A stretch of 37,197 nt of DNA. Source: Candidatus Pullichristensenella excrementigallinarum (lineage in GTDB: Bacteria; Bacillota; Clostridia; Christensenellales; Aristaeellaceae). Within the stretch, counting starts at the first letter, position 1. Each line of letters opens with the position of its first letter. The position numbers were made by a program, and so were the translations under genes. The DNA lies in the NCBI GenBank assembly GCA_018714825.1, contig DVMU01000184.1, forward strand, positions 1 through 37,197. The letters are read 5' to 3'. Under the pieces are notes generated by a model that did no database searches, was not told where the DNA came from, and worked only from the letters and a program-made list of their open reading frames with translations. This document shows, one piece after another, positions 1 through 8,066 of this stretch.

Positions 1-1
1 G

Positions 2-328
2 ACCGGCGACGCAACCTCCACAGCCACCACCGCAGGCGGCGGCCTTTCGATGGTCATCATTCTGGTGGCGTTTGTCGCGATCTTCTATTTCATGCTGATC
101 CGTCCGCAGAGAAAGAAGGATAAAAAGGTCAAGGAGATGCTCAACGCGCTCAAGGCGGGCGATCGCATCTGCACCATCGGCGGCATCTACGGCACCATCG
201 CCCAGATCAAGGACGACACCGTCACCCTGCTTGTGGGCGCGGACAAGACGCAGATGGTCATGGCCCGTTGGGCCATCCGCAGCGTGGAAGACGCTCCCGT
301 GGAAAACGATTCCGAGCCGCAGGTCTGA
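2..328 (+). CDS. yajC: Preprotein translocase subunit YajC (5' end cut off by window)
   Basis: YajC is a small single-pass membrane protein that associates with the SecDF part of the Sec translocon. The visible part has a glycine-rich lead-in, one hydrophobic helix ending in the family signature FYFMLIRPQRKK, and then a short soluble domain containing the typical GDRICTIGGIYGTI segment. The reading frame is open back to base 2, so the real start lies outside the window. An ATG at base 50 is in frame but sits inside the normal N-terminal region, so it is unlikely to be the start. The visible frame encodes 108 residues, close to family length. No secD or secF follows; the gene runs into a strong terminator, so it is the last gene of its transcription unit. 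Confidence 0.93.
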   Translation, partial: TGDATSTATTAGGGLSMVIILVAFVAIFYFMLIRPQRKKDKKVKEMLNALKAGDRICTIGGIYGTIAQIKDDTVTLLVGADKTQMVMARWAIRSVEDAPVENDSEPQV

Positions 329-370
329 CCTGCGTCCCGAAGGGGTTTCTCTGCACGAAGCATTCCAAAA

Positions 371-408
371 ACAGCCGGAAGCGACAAAGTCGCTCCCGGC
401 TGTTTTTT
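371..408 (+). terminator. Rho-independent terminator after yajC, probably two-way
   Basis: An 8-bp stem (bases 371-378 with 396-403) encloses a second 5-bp stem (381-385 with 389-393) with an AAA loop. It is followed by five T residues (404-408). A run of A precedes the stem, so the opposite strand also has a T tract. It can therefore serve both yajC and the leftward yitT gene that ends at base 430. Confidence 0.9.
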
Positions 409-429
409 GTGTCCATGCGCCTTTTTCCA

Positions 430-1290
430 TCAATCCGTAGGCTTATGATAAAACCGCCCTTGGAACTGATCCGTCTTGAGCACGTTGATAAACGCGTGCT
501 CGTCGATGCTCTTGACCTTGGAAAGCACCGGCCGGATCTCTTCGGAAGAGACTACGGAATACACCATTGTCCGCTCCTTTTGTTCATAAAGTCCCGTCCC
601 GCGAAACAGGGTCGCGCCGTGGTGCGTGGATTGCGCGATTGCCGAATAAATTTCTTCCGGCTTTTGGGTAATGATGAACAGCGTGTGTTTCTGATAGCGC
701 TTATACAGCCCGTGCAGCGCCTGGGTATAGGTAAACTGGTAAATGATGGAATACAGCGCCTTTTCCCATCCGAACAGCGCGCCCGCGACGCCCAGCATCA
801 CCACATTGCCCATCAGGATATAGTGAAAAGCGTCCCTCTCATATTTCTGCGAAACATACATCGCGATGAAATCGGTTCCTCCGGAAGTCGCGTCCGCGTG
901 CAGGCACAAGCTCACCGCGAATGCTCCCAGCAAACCGCCAAACACGCAGGAAAGCATGGGTTCGGAAGTAATGGAAATGCGGGGCAACAAGTCGGTCATA
1001 AGGCTCGAAAGGGCGATAACCAGGCAGGAAAGCAGCGTAAACTTTTTGCCGATATAGCGAAATCCCACATACGCGGGCACCGCATTGAGCAACACGTTGA
1101 ACAGCGTATAGGGCAACTGTATCCCCGCGAAATCGCCGAACACCTTCTGCAGCAGCAGCGACAGGCCGCTCGCGCCGCCGGGATACAATTCCGCCGCATG
1201 TACGAATGTATTGATGTTGACCGCCATGAGGAACGAGCCTATGACGACCAGCAAAATCCGCCTGCAATCGCTCTTCCATTCAAATTTCAT
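430..1290 (-). CDS. YitT family membrane protein (DUF161 + DUF2179)
   Basis: This 286-residue protein has an N-terminal membrane domain of about five hydrophobic helices, with the family-typical segment around NTFVHAAELYPGGASGLS (about residues 27-44) and a second conserved GGTDFIAMYVS segment. A soluble C-terminal DUF2179 domain of about 80 residues follows. The family is widespread in Firmicutes; its transport role is not settled, so no substrate is named. The start at 1290 was chosen because a strong AGGGAGG site lies just upstream. An upstream in-frame ATG at 1317 would lack a good site. The gene overlaps the end of the deacylase gene by 11 bases and is the last gene of the dnaD-dnaI operon. 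There is no visible functional link with its replication-gene neighbours. Confidence 0.88.
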   Translation of the reverse strand: MKFEWKSDCRRILLVVIGSFLMAVNINTFVHAAELYPGGASGLSLLLQKVFGDFAGIQLPYTLFNVLLNAVPAYVGFRYIGKKFTLLSCLVIALSSLMTDLLPRISITSEPMLSCVFGGLLGAFAVSLCLHADATSGGTDFIAMYVSQKYERDAFHYILMGNVVMLGVAGALFGWEKALYSIIYQFTYTQALHGLYKRYQKHTLFIITQKPEEIYSAIAQSTHHGATLFRGTGLYEQKERTMVYSVVSSEEIRPVLSKVKSIDEHAFINVLKTDQFQGRFYHKPTD

Positions 1291-1822
1291 GCTGTTCCTC
1301 CCTGCTGATCTCCACATAGCGCGGCTGCCGCCCGATCGCGGGCAGGTATTTTTCGAAAAACTCCGCGCTTTCCATGGCGATTGTGGCCGTGTTCACGCAC
1401 GGATGAAACGCCAGACGCGGAAGTTCCAAAAGACTTCTGTCTATGGCCAGACGGACACGCTTTTCGGGATCAAACAAGAGCCCCATGGGGCTGATGGCCC
1501 CGGGAAGCGTGCGCATCATCTCCATGAGTTTGTCCGCCGGAGCAAAACTCAGCCGCGAAGAATCCAGCTGCCGGGAAACCTCGGCGGTGCGAAATTGCGC
1601 GCGCGGATGGATCAAAAGCAGATGATAGGCGCTTGCATTCCGCGGCGTGAGGAACAGATTCTTCGGAACCACCGCGCAAAGTGCCTTTGCCGGCGCGTCG
1701 CAATCCTCTATGGTATGAACCGGCGCGTGTTCGACCATTTCGAATCGCACGCCGATTTCCTTCAGCCTTGCCAGCACCTGTTCGCGCACCCGCGCAGGGT
1801 CGTACGCCGTCTGTCCGCTCAT
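1280..1822 (-). CDS. YbaK/ProX-type aminoacyl-tRNA deacylase domain protein
   Basis: The 180-residue product is a stand-alone editing domain of the YbaK/EbsC/ProX superfamily, which hydrolyses mischarged tRNA (typically Ala- or Cys-tRNA(Pro)). The N-terminal EHAPVHTIEDC stretch, the VVPKNLFLTPRN segment carrying the conserved lysine, and the LPGAISPMGLLFD segment match the PrdX/ProX subgroup. The start at 1822 gives an ATGA overlap with the dnaI stop, the same coupling seen between dnaD and dnaI. An upstream in-frame ATG at 1858 exists but would lie deep inside dnaI. Which tRNA it edits cannot be read from the sequence; ProX-like Ala-tRNA(Pro) editing is the best guess. Confidence 0.87.
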   Translation of the reverse strand: MSGQTAYDPARVREQVLARLKEIGVRFEMVEHAPVHTIEDCDAPAKALCAVVPKNLFLTPRNASAYHLLLIHPRAQFRTAEVSRQLDSSRLSFAPADKLMEMMRTLPGAISPMGLLFDPEKRVRLAIDRSLLELPRLAFHPCVNTATIAMESAEFFEKYLPAIGRQPRYVEISREEQHEI

Positions 1823-2787
1823 AGGGTTCTGAGATCCTTTCCTTCCAGGCGAATGCATACGCCCGCCGTCTTGTCAAACAATCTGGAAGCCACGCGCTCC
1901 CCGTATCGCTCCATGATCTGGGTGCGATTGAGATTGGTGGCGAGGAAGGTGTGCTGTCCGCGCGTCATGCGCTCGTTGAGCAGCGTAAAGAGGTATTCGA
2001 TGGTAATGTTGCGCATGATCGGCTCGGTTCCCAAATCATCGATCAGCAGCAGCGGCGCTTCCAGCATATCCCGGAAGCCTTCCGCTTCCAAATCGCTTCC
2101 CACATGCTGCTTGCGCATTCTCTCAAACATCTGGTACGCGGTCACATTCAGCGCCGCAAATCCGCGCCTGGTGACCCGTTCATACACGCAATTGAGCAGG
2201 AATGTCTTCCCCAATCCTCCAGCGCCCAACAAAAGGACGTTTTTCCAGCGCGTTTCAGGGAATCCGTCCGCATATTCTTCGCACATCCTGCGCGCGCCCA
2301 GGAGCAGAAGCCTCTGGTTGTTCTCCTCGGGAATGCGGCTCTCCTCAAACGTCTCGAAGGTCTGCCGCACAATCGCGGGATTCTCTCCCGCGCGCATCTG
2401 TGAAAGCCGCCGTTCAAAGCAGGCGCAAAACCGGGCGGGCGCGTCGCCGACATAGCCCGTATCCCGGCACAGCGGGCAGCGATACGCCATTTCCAGATAA
2501 TTTTCTTTGAGGCCCAGGCGCTGCAGGCGGAAGCGAATCTCGGCGTTGATCGCGCGGCCGCGTTCCCGCATTTCCTCCGCAATGGCGCGCAGGCGCGCCT
2601 CGTCCCGAACGCCCATGGATTTGCGCATGGCGCCCACGGCCGTCGCAACGGCCTCCTCGCGCAGCCGGCGAATTTCCGGATCGAGGCGATAGGCCTCTTC
2701 CTCCCGTCGCCTGAGCGCATCGGCATTTTCGCGGCGCCGGGCCGCATACTCCTCCAGAAGTCCGCGAATCTGCTCGGCTCGGGTCAT
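1819..2787 (-). CDS. dnaI: DnaI/DnaC-type replicative helicase loader
   Basis: This is an AAA+ ATPase of 322 residues that loads the replicative helicase onto DNA. The N-terminal 100 residues are charged and helical. They are followed by a zinc-binding cluster (C104, C107, C121, C123), as in the helicase-binding domain of DnaI. The Walker A motif GAGGLGKT is at residues 188-195, the Walker B ends in D250-D251, and a sensor-1 LATN motif follows. Length and order match DnaI. The start ATG at 2787 overlaps the dnaD stop as ATGA, and the ribosome-binding site (GGAGGG) lies inside the last dnaD codons. Translation is therefore probably coupled to dnaD, its functional partner in primosome assembly. 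Confidence 0.94.
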   Translation of the reverse strand: MTRAEQIRGLLEEYAARRRENADALRRREEEAYRLDPEIRRLREEAVATAVGAMRKSMGVRDEARLRAIAEEMRERGRAINAEIRFRLQRLGLKENYLEMAYRCPLCRDTGYVGDAPARFCACFERRLSQMRAGENPAIVRQTFETFEESRIPEENNQRLLLLGARRMCEEYADGFPETRWKNVLLLGAGGLGKTFLLNCVYERVTRRGFAALNVTAYQMFERMRKQHVGSDLEAEGFRDMLEAPLLLIDDLGTEPIMRNITIEYLFTLLNERMTRGQHTFLATNLNRTQIMERYGERVASRLFDKTAGVCIRLEGKDLRTL

Positions 2788-4211
2788 TTTTGCCCTCCTC
2801 CGTATTCCTTGAGTACGTCAAAATAGAAATCCTTTTCCGATTCCTCCTCCGTATACACGCGCTGCTCGTAACGGAGCGCGGGATTGTCCCCGCGCGTCGC
2901 GCCCTTGGAGGGGACGTATGCCCGCGCCGCTTCGGGGGTGGAAATTCCCGCCTTCTCCCATTCCAAAAGCTGGCGGTCGATTGCGGCCATGGGACGACCC
3001 TTTTCGCGGCTCATCTGCGCGGCCAGGCGAATCATCTCCTCGGAAAAGCGCGTTTTCCAGCCCTCGAGCATCTCGTTATCTTCCAGGCGCGGCCGCCTTT
3101 CCGAACCGGCGAGTTTGAGGATTTCCACGACTTCGCCGCTGAGCCTGCGCTGGCGCTGCACATAGGCTTCCGCTTCGTCCGCCCGAAAAAGCCCCAGGCC
3201 TTCCCATTGCTGGAGGATGCGGTCCAGATCCGCAAACTGATGCTTATCCTTCAGATTCTGACAGGCGGCGGCAAGCTCGATCGTGCGCTTTTCAAAGCCC
3301 CGCGCCAGATATTCCTCATAGCTTTTGAGCGTCGCAGGCGTGGGAAGCGCCTTGCTGCCCAATTGGGAAAGCACGTCTTTGAGCGCCTCAAAATGCTCGC
3401 CGGAACGGTTCCTCGCGGATTCCAGAACCTTGTCCAGATACGCAAAGGAAGGCTTCATCGCCTTGACCGTCTCCGCGCAGGCCGCCAGCAATTCCTCCTT
3501 GGAACATCCCCATTCGTGGACCCATTTGTCCGCAAGCCTGAGTTCGTCCTTGGTGGGCCTGCGCCTTTGGGAGAATTGCTTGAGGACCGCATCCGCCGCC
3601 TGATAGCTGCCGTCCTCCCAGGCGATCATTCGCTCCACATCTTCCAGAGATTTTACGCCCCGTTCCGCCCATTCCAGCGCGATCTGATCGAGCTTTTTGA
3701 GCGTCCCGCGCACATTGGTTCGCGAATACTTGAGATTTTTCAGCCCGTATTCCACCAACCGCACAGCCGCGTCCTTTTCGTAGCCCATCACCAGCACCCA
3801 GTCGTTGGCGATTTTGATCTCGCCATGGATCAGATTCGACCCGAAAAGCGCCTGCAGCGCGGCATTGAAATCGCGAAACTCATAGTATTGCCTTTCCATA
3901 GGTTCGGGCGCGGACATGGCGCGCATGGGCAAAAAGGCATAGGAAGGGGGCTTGTCGCTCAATCGCTTGACAAGCCCCTGCCTCTCCCAATAGCGAAAGG
4001 CTTCGGCCACCGTCTCCTCGTCGATCTTCAGCGCGCGCGCCAAATCCTCCTGTCCCTGCGCGAGCTGCGGATATTGACAAAGCATCCGTGCGTACAAATA
4101 CACGCGCAGATAGTCCTCCGGCGCCATGGGCAGGTATTCCAGCAGGAACATATTTTCAATGGGCGTGACGTCGTACATCGCGCTCTCGCGGTCAAACGAG
4201 CAAAACGGCAT
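2784..4211 (-). CDS. dnaD: DnaD-domain primosome protein
   Basis: The 475-residue protein has an N-terminal winged-helix region (about residues 15-90) and at least two copies of the DnaD/DnaB_2 C-terminal fold. The YxxI-type signatures of these repeats are visible around the segments ending in LEWAERGVKSLEDV, ILQQWEGLGLFRADEA and LLEWEKAGISTPEAA, so three related segments may be present. This arrangement fits the combined DnaD/DnaB-like primosome proteins of Clostridia, which act with DnaI to open the origin and load helicase. The start at 4211 has a GGGAGGG site at good spacing. A start at 4250 would run through the -10 box of the promoter and was rejected. It is the first gene of the leftward operon. 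Confidence 0.9.
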   Translation of the reverse strand: MPFCSFDRESAMYDVTPIENMFLLEYLPMAPEDYLRVYLYARMLCQYPQLAQGQEDLARALKIDEETVAEAFRYWERQGLVKRLSDKPPSYAFLPMRAMSAPEPMERQYYEFRDFNAALQALFGSNLIHGEIKIANDWVLVMGYEKDAAVRLVEYGLKNLKYSRTNVRGTLKKLDQIALEWAERGVKSLEDVERMIAWEDGSYQAADAVLKQFSQRRRPTKDELRLADKWVHEWGCSKEELLAACAETVKAMKPSFAYLDKVLESARNRSGEHFEALKDVLSQLGSKALPTPATLKSYEEYLARGFEKRTIELAAACQNLKDKHQFADLDRILQQWEGLGLFRADEAEAYVQRQRRLSGEVVEILKLAGSERRPRLEDNEMLEGWKTRFSEEMIRLAAQMSREKGRPMAAIDRQLLEWEKAGISTPEAARAYVPSKGATRGDNPALRYEQRVYTEEESEKDFYFDVLKEYGGGQK

Positions 4212-4238
4212 GGCGATAAATCCCTCCCGAATGTTCCT

Positions 4239-4267
4239 ATCATACCACAAAACCCGGGGGATTACAA
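4239..4267 (-). promoter_or_regulatory. Sigma-A promoter of the dnaD-dnaI-deacylase-yitT operon
   Basis: On the minus strand, TTGTAA (4267-4262) and TATGAT (4244-4239) are separated by exactly 17 bases. This gives a 5' leader of about 20 bases before the dnaD start. It is back to back with the leuA promoter, 65 bases away. Confidence 0.75.
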
Positions 4268-4331
4268 TTGCGCGGGGGGAAAGATTTGTTTCTCCTATAT
4301 TCCTTGCAGAAAAACTTTCCCCAAACCTCCA

Positions 4332-4360
4332 TTGACAGAATCAGGCGCATTCGCTATAAT
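4332..4360 (+). promoter_or_regulatory. Consensus sigma-A promoter of the leuA T-box transcript
   Basis: TTGACA (4332-4337) and TATAAT (4355-4360) are both perfect hexamers with a 17-base spacer. Control must therefore fall mainly on the T-box leader that follows, since the promoter itself looks constitutive. Confidence 0.92.
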
Positions 4361-4366
4361 GATACA

Positions 4367-4587
4367 TACTGCGAAGATGGGGAAAAAGACGCCCGTTTGC
4401 GCGCAAAGAGATCCGGCGGTAGGTGCGAGCCGGAGGCGCGGCGGCGTGTATCGCTCGCCCCGGAGCTTCCCGCGTGACAAGCGCGGGACGGTTTGCCGCG
4501 TTATAGGCCGAGAGATCGCCGGGATGCGGCGAAATTGGGTGGTACCGTGAGGAAGTTCCTCGCCCCATAGTTGGGGCGGGTTTTTTT
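4367..4587 (+). ncRNA. T-box leader, probably reading tRNA-Leu
   Basis: The leader between the leuA promoter and start carries the T-box core GGGTGGTACCGTGAGG (4537-4552). It also has an AGAG plus GGTGCGAGCC stem I apical region (about 4408-4437) and a closing terminator (4558-4587). A candidate specifier CTC (4454-4456), followed by G and then CCCC (4458-4461) that can pair with GGGG (4379-4382), sits where the stem I specifier loop is expected. CTC is a leucine codon. The acceptor-pairing bases TGGT (4540-4543) fit a tRNA with discriminator A, which is correct for tRNA-Leu. Uncharged tRNA-Leu should stabilise the antiterminator and allow leuA transcription. The T-box class is certain; the specifier is inferred from a hand fold. 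Confidence 0.9.
4558..4587 (+). terminator. T-box terminator hairpin before leuA
   Basis: The stem CGCCCCA (4561-4567) pairs with TGGGGCG (4572-4578), extended by a G-T and a C-G pair, and is followed by seven T residues (4581-4587). It competes with the T-box antiterminator just upstream. Confidence 0.9.
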
Positions 4588-4632
4588 GTAGTTTGGCGCA
4601 AACGACCAATGGAACATGCAAGGAGCATTGCG

Positions 4633-6309
4633 ATGAAGAAATATGTGCCGTGTCCGCAGGTAACGCTTCCGGACCGACAGTGGCCCTCCAACCACATTGA
4701 GAAACCGCCGATTTGGTGCTCGGTGGATCTTCGCGATGGAAACCAGGCGCTGGTGGAACCGATGAACATCGAAGAGAAAATCGAGATGTTCAAACTGCTT
4801 GTGCGCATGGGGTTCAAGGAGATCGAGGTCGGCTTTCCCTCCGCCTCGCAGACCGAATTTGACGCCACGCGCGCGCTGATCGAGCAAAACCTCATTCCGG
4901 ACGATGTGCGCATCCAGGTTCTTACCCAGGCGCGCGAACATCTGATTCGCCGCACCTATGAGGCGATCGAGGGCGCAAAAAACGTAATTGTGCATCTGTA
5001 TACCAACGTCTCGCCCATGTTTCAAAAGGCGGTTTACAAGACCACGCGCAAGGGCATTGTGGACATCGCCGTGCGAGAAATTGAACTTTTGCGCATGTTG
5101 GCGGAGATGCGGGAAGACGGCGGCGAGGGCATCACCTTCGAATACTCGGCCGAAGCGTTTTCCGAAGCTGAACCGCGGCTTGCAATGCTGGTCTTGACCA
5201 ATGTGGTCGAGCATTTCGGCGCCACTCCGGAAAAAAAGCTCATTCTCAATCTTCCCTCGACCGTGCAAAAGACCTTGCCCAACGAATTTGCCGATCGCAT
5301 CGAATATGTGCATCGCTTCCTCCCCGGGCGCGAGAACGTAATTCTCTCCGTGCATCCGCACAATGACCAGGGCACCGGCATTGCCGAAGCGGAATTGGCG
5401 CTGCTCGCGGGCGCGGAGCGCGTGGAAGGCACGCTCTTTGGCAACGGCGAACGAACGGGAAATGTGGATTTGGTGACGCTTGGGCTCAATCTCGCCACGC
5501 GCGGCATCCGTCCGGGGCTGAACTTTAAGCATCTGGATCGCATCCGCGCCACTTACGAACGCTGCACGCGGATGTTTGTTCATGAGCGTTCGCCCTACGC
5601 GGGCGAACTGGTCTTCACCGCCTTCTCCGGCTCGCATCAAGACGCGATCCGCAAGGGCTTCTCCTATCGCGCGGAACATCCCAACCAGCCCTGGCAGGTG
5701 CCCTACCTGCTGATCGATCCCAAGGATATCGGCCGCAGCTACGAGCCGATCATCCGCATCAACTCGCAGTCCGGCAAGGGCGGCGCGGCCTATGTGCTGC
5801 AAAACCGCTTCGGGTACAATCTCCCCAAGTCCATGCATCCCGATTTCGGCCGTCTGGTCAAACAGGAGGCCGACCGCTATGGGGCGGAGCTTCCCCCGGA
5901 AAGGCTGTTGCATCTGTTCTTGCGGGAATATTCCGCCATCAATCGTCCCTACGCGCTTGTGAACCATTCCATCTCCTCGCGCGGCGCGCAGGCGCACTCC
6001 GTGGTGCGCTTTGAGGGCACGTTGCGGCATTTCGGGGAAGAAAGCCAGATCGCGGGAGAAGGCAACGGCCCGATCGACGCATTCTTTTCCGCCATGCAGC
6101 AGGCCCATATCGAGGGTTTCCGCTTTGTGTCCTATCACGAACACGCGATCTCTTCCGGTTCGGACGCCAAGGCCTGCGCCTATATTGAGCTGGAATATCA
6201 CGATACGCACGTCTTCGGCGTGGGCATTCACCCGAACGTATCCGTGGCCTCGATCCGCGGCGTATTGAGCGCCATCAACCGCGCGCTGATCCAAAGCGGG
6301 GAGGCCTGA
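4633..6309 (+). CDS. leuA: 2-isopropylmalate synthase, type-2 (long) LeuA
   Basis: LeuA condenses acetyl-CoA with 2-ketoisovalerate, the first step of leucine synthesis. The 558-residue product belongs to the type-2 branch (as in actinobacteria and fungi). Its N-terminus carries the PDRQWPSN segment and the SVDLRDGNQALVEPM active-site signature near residue 38. The metal-binding HPHNDQG and GNGERTGNVD motifs sit in the TIM barrel, and a C-terminal regulatory LeuA dimer domain covers about residues 430-558. ATG 4633 was chosen because AAGGAG lies eight bases upstream; an ATG at 4609 has no such site. It is the only gene under the T-box, so leuB/C/D and ilv genes must lie elsewhere. No clear terminator follows. 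Confidence 0.95.
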   Translation: MKKYVPCPQVTLPDRQWPSNHIEKPPIWCSVDLRDGNQALVEPMNIEEKIEMFKLLVRMGFKEIEVGFPSASQTEFDATRALIEQNLIPDDVRIQVLTQAREHLIRRTYEAIEGAKNVIVHLYTNVSPMFQKAVYKTTRKGIVDIAVREIELLRMLAEMREDGGEGITFEYSAEAFSEAEPRLAMLVLTNVVEHFGATPEKKLILNLPSTVQKTLPNEFADRIEYVHRFLPGRENVILSVHPHNDQGTGIAEAELALLAGAERVEGTLFGNGERTGNVDLVTLGLNLATRGIRPGLNFKHLDRIRATYERCTRMFVHERSPYAGELVFTAFSGSHQDAIRKGFSYRAEHPNQPWQVPYLLIDPKDIGRSYEPIIRINSQSGKGGAAYVLQNRFGYNLPKSMHPDFGRLVKQEADRYGAELPPERLLHLFLREYSAINRPYALVNHSISSRGAQAHSVVRFEGTLRHFGEESQIAGEGNGPIDAFFSAMQQAHIEGFRFVSYHEHAISSGSDAKACAYIELEYHDTHVFGVGIHPNVSVASIRGVLSAINRALIQSGEA

Positions 6310-6355
6310 ATGTTCGGCGCCGGAAAGGGCAGGAATATGCGCCCCGTCCCTCGTC

Positions 6356-6631
6356 CTATCGGGATTCTTTGGGAAAATACTCCTTATCCTTCCAATACCA
6401 CCACCGGAGCTTTTCCGGATCGGGGGATGGATTTTCGGCATAGTACACCGCCAGACGAAATACATACAGCTGGCATCGATCTTCCATAAAGCCCTTTTTC
6501 GCGCAATCCAGCCGATACAATTCTTCCGGATCGCGGCCCGCGAGGTCCGCGATCTTTTCGATGCCGATTGCGAGAAGATCCCGCTCGATGTTCGGGCCCA
6601 CTCCCGGAATTTTTCGCAATTCCGTTTTCAA
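6356..6631 (-). CDS. Cdd1-like small helix-hairpin-helix protein (TTG start)
   Basis: The 91-residue protein begins with a helix-hairpin-helix segment (KIPGVGPNIERDLLAIGI) and a second turn around IADLAGRDPEELYRLDC. It then has a conserved tail rich in aromatic residues ending in WWYWKDKEYFP. This matches the family once called pathogenicity locus Cdd1, a widespread small protein of unknown function that probably binds DNA or RNA. The start is a TTG codon with a very good AGGAGGG site and an excellent promoter, and no ATG is available. It is transcribed alone on the opposite strand to leuA and dacF. Confidence 0.85.
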   Translation of the reverse strand: MKTELRKIPGVGPNIERDLLAIGIEKIADLAGRDPEELYRLDCAKKGFMEDRCQLYVFRLAVYYAENPSPDPEKLRWWYWKDKEYFPKESR

Positions 6632-6654
6632 TTTTCCGTTCCCTCCTTTCGCGC

Positions 6655-6683
6655 AGTATAGCGCATCCTCTCTTGTTTTGCAA
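6655..6683 (-). promoter_or_regulatory. Sigma-A promoter of the Cdd1-like gene
   Basis: On the minus strand, TTGCAA (6683-6678) and TATACT (6660-6655) are 17 bases apart. Transcription would begin about 15-20 bases before the TTG start. Confidence 0.8.
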
Positions 6684-6710
6684 GCCCGCCTTTTCCGCGC
6701 CGCCTTTCAG

Positions 6711-6739
6711 GCATGTTTTCCCTTTTTCGCGCACAAAAT
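6711..6739 (+). promoter_or_regulatory. Possible forespore (sigma-F/G-type) promoter of dacF
   Basis: GCATG (6711-6715) is followed after exactly 15 bases by GCACAAAAT (6731-6739). This resembles the sigma-F pattern GYWTA-N15-GGNRANANT with mismatches, and its -35 part also fits sigma-G. No good sigma-A promoter is seen in this gap. It fits the known forespore expression of dacF in Bacillus, but the match is imperfect. Confidence 0.4.
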
Positions 6740-6767
6740 GGTTCAGCATGGTAGGGAGGGGATGTCT

Positions 6768-8015
6768 ATGAAGCCGCGCAGGAGGATTGCGCTTTTGATG
6801 CTGGTTGTATGGCTTTTGAGCGGGATTTCGTCCATGGCGGAACCCGTAATCGACTTTTCCACACCTGCGCCGGAGGAACAGAGCGCCCCCTCCGCCGCGC
6901 CCAAGATCTCCGAGGCGCCGCTTCTGACCAATCCGCCGATCTCTCTGGATTGCGGCGCGGCCCTGTTGGTCGAAATCCAGAGCGGCCAAATTCTCTTTGA
7001 GCAAAACGCGGATACTCCGCGCTCCGTCGCTTCGATCACCAAAATCATGACCATTCTGCTGACCCTGGAAGCGATCCATTCCGGCCGCATCGATTTGGAG
7101 GACGAAATCACCGTCTCCCCGCAGGCGGCGGGCATGGGCGGTTCGCAGGTGCTGCTGGACATCGGCGAAACCCAGAACATCTCCGTGCTTCTCAAAAGCG
7201 TCATCGTCGGTTCCGCAAACGACGCGGCCGTGGCGCTGGCGGAAACCATCTACGGTTCGGAAGAATTGTTTGTCCAGCGCATGAACGAACGCGCCGCGGA
7301 ATTGGGAATGGAAAACACCGTCTTTGTCAACTGCACGGGCCTGCCTGCCGAGGGTCAGCACACCACCGCGCGCGACGTGGCGATCATGGCCATGGCGATG
7401 TTCTCGGATTCGCTGTACTATGAATATTCCGGAATTTGGCTCGATGAGGTCGATCATCACGACGGCCGCGTGACCCAATTGACCAATACCAACAAGCTCA
7501 TTCGCCTCTATGACGGCTGCGACGGGGGGAAGACCGGTTCCACCGACGAAGCGGGCTATTGCATCGCAGCCACAGCCAAGCGGGGCGACATGCGCCTGAT
7601 CGCCGTGGTTTTGGGGGCCCCCACAGGCACGCAGCGTTTCGACCTTGCCGCGGATATGCTCGATTACGGCTTTGCCAACTATCGCCTCTATCCCGTCGCC
7701 CAGCGCGGCGTGAAGATCCGGGGCGAGTTGCCGGTCGTCGGCGGCAGCGCGGAGGGCGTTCCCCTGGCGCTGGACGGCGATCTGACGCTCCTGATCGAAA
7801 AGGGCGGCGAAGAATCCATCGCGCTGACCCCGGACCTTCCCGAATCCATCGAGGCTCCGGTATCCGCAGGGCAGCAGGTCGGCAGCGTGAACGTACTTGA
7901 GGACGGCCGCGTCATCGCGCGCATTCCCGTGGTCGCGATTGCGGACGTCTCCGCCCAGGGGCTAAGGAACGCCCTGCGGCGCATCTGGGAAAATTGGCTT
8001 GCCACGCGGCATTGA
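6768..8015 (+). CDS. dacF: D-alanyl-D-alanine carboxypeptidase, DacF-like
   Basis: This 415-residue penicillin-binding protein of the S11 family trims the terminal D-Ala from peptidoglycan stem peptides outside the membrane. It has an N-terminal signal peptide (residues 1-24), a short proline-rich linker, and the three active-site motifs: S89-I-T-K92, S149-A-N151 and K255-T-G257. A C-terminal PBP5-type beta domain follows. The start at 6768 gives the best spacing to the GGGAGGGG site; an ATG at 6762 is too close. A weak sigma-F/G-type promoter lies just upstream, in line with a role in spore cortex modification as for Bacillus DacF. The vegetative DacA role cannot be excluded. Confidence 0.92.
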   Translation: MKPRRRIALLMLVVWLLSGISSMAEPVIDFSTPAPEEQSAPSAAPKISEAPLLTNPPISLDCGAALLVEIQSGQILFEQNADTPRSVASITKIMTILLTLEAIHSGRIDLEDEITVSPQAAGMGGSQVLLDIGETQNISVLLKSVIVGSANDAAVALAETIYGSEELFVQRMNERAAELGMENTVFVNCTGLPAEGQHTTARDVAIMAMAMFSDSLYYEYSGIWLDEVDHHDGRVTQLTNTNKLIRLYDGCDGGKTGSTDEAGYCIAATAKRGDMRLIAVVLGAPTGTQRFDLAADMLDYGFANYRLYPVAQRGVKIRGELPVVGGSAEGVPLALDGDLTLLIEKGGEESIALTPDLPESIEAPVSAGQQVGSVNVLEDGRVIARIPVVAIADVSAQGLRNALRRIWENWLATRH

Positions 8016-8040
8016 GAAACATCCCGGATTGTGCTACAAT
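8012..8040 (+). promoter_or_regulatory. Sigma-A promoter of addA, overlapping the dacF stop codon
   Basis: TTGAGA (8012-8017) includes the dacF TGA stop, and TACAAT (8035-8040) follows after 17 bases. addA therefore has its own vegetative promoter despite lying only 51 bases behind dacF. Confidence 0.75.
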
Positions 8041-8066
8041 AGGGCCAGCAACGCGGGGAGGATACT

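Noticed and set aside
4501-6465. A 654-codon open frame antisense to leuA
   Set aside because: It mirrors the leuA reading frame in GC-rich DNA, crosses the T-box, and encodes no known domain. Similar long antisense frames over dnaD, addA and the NlpC gene were dropped for the same reason.
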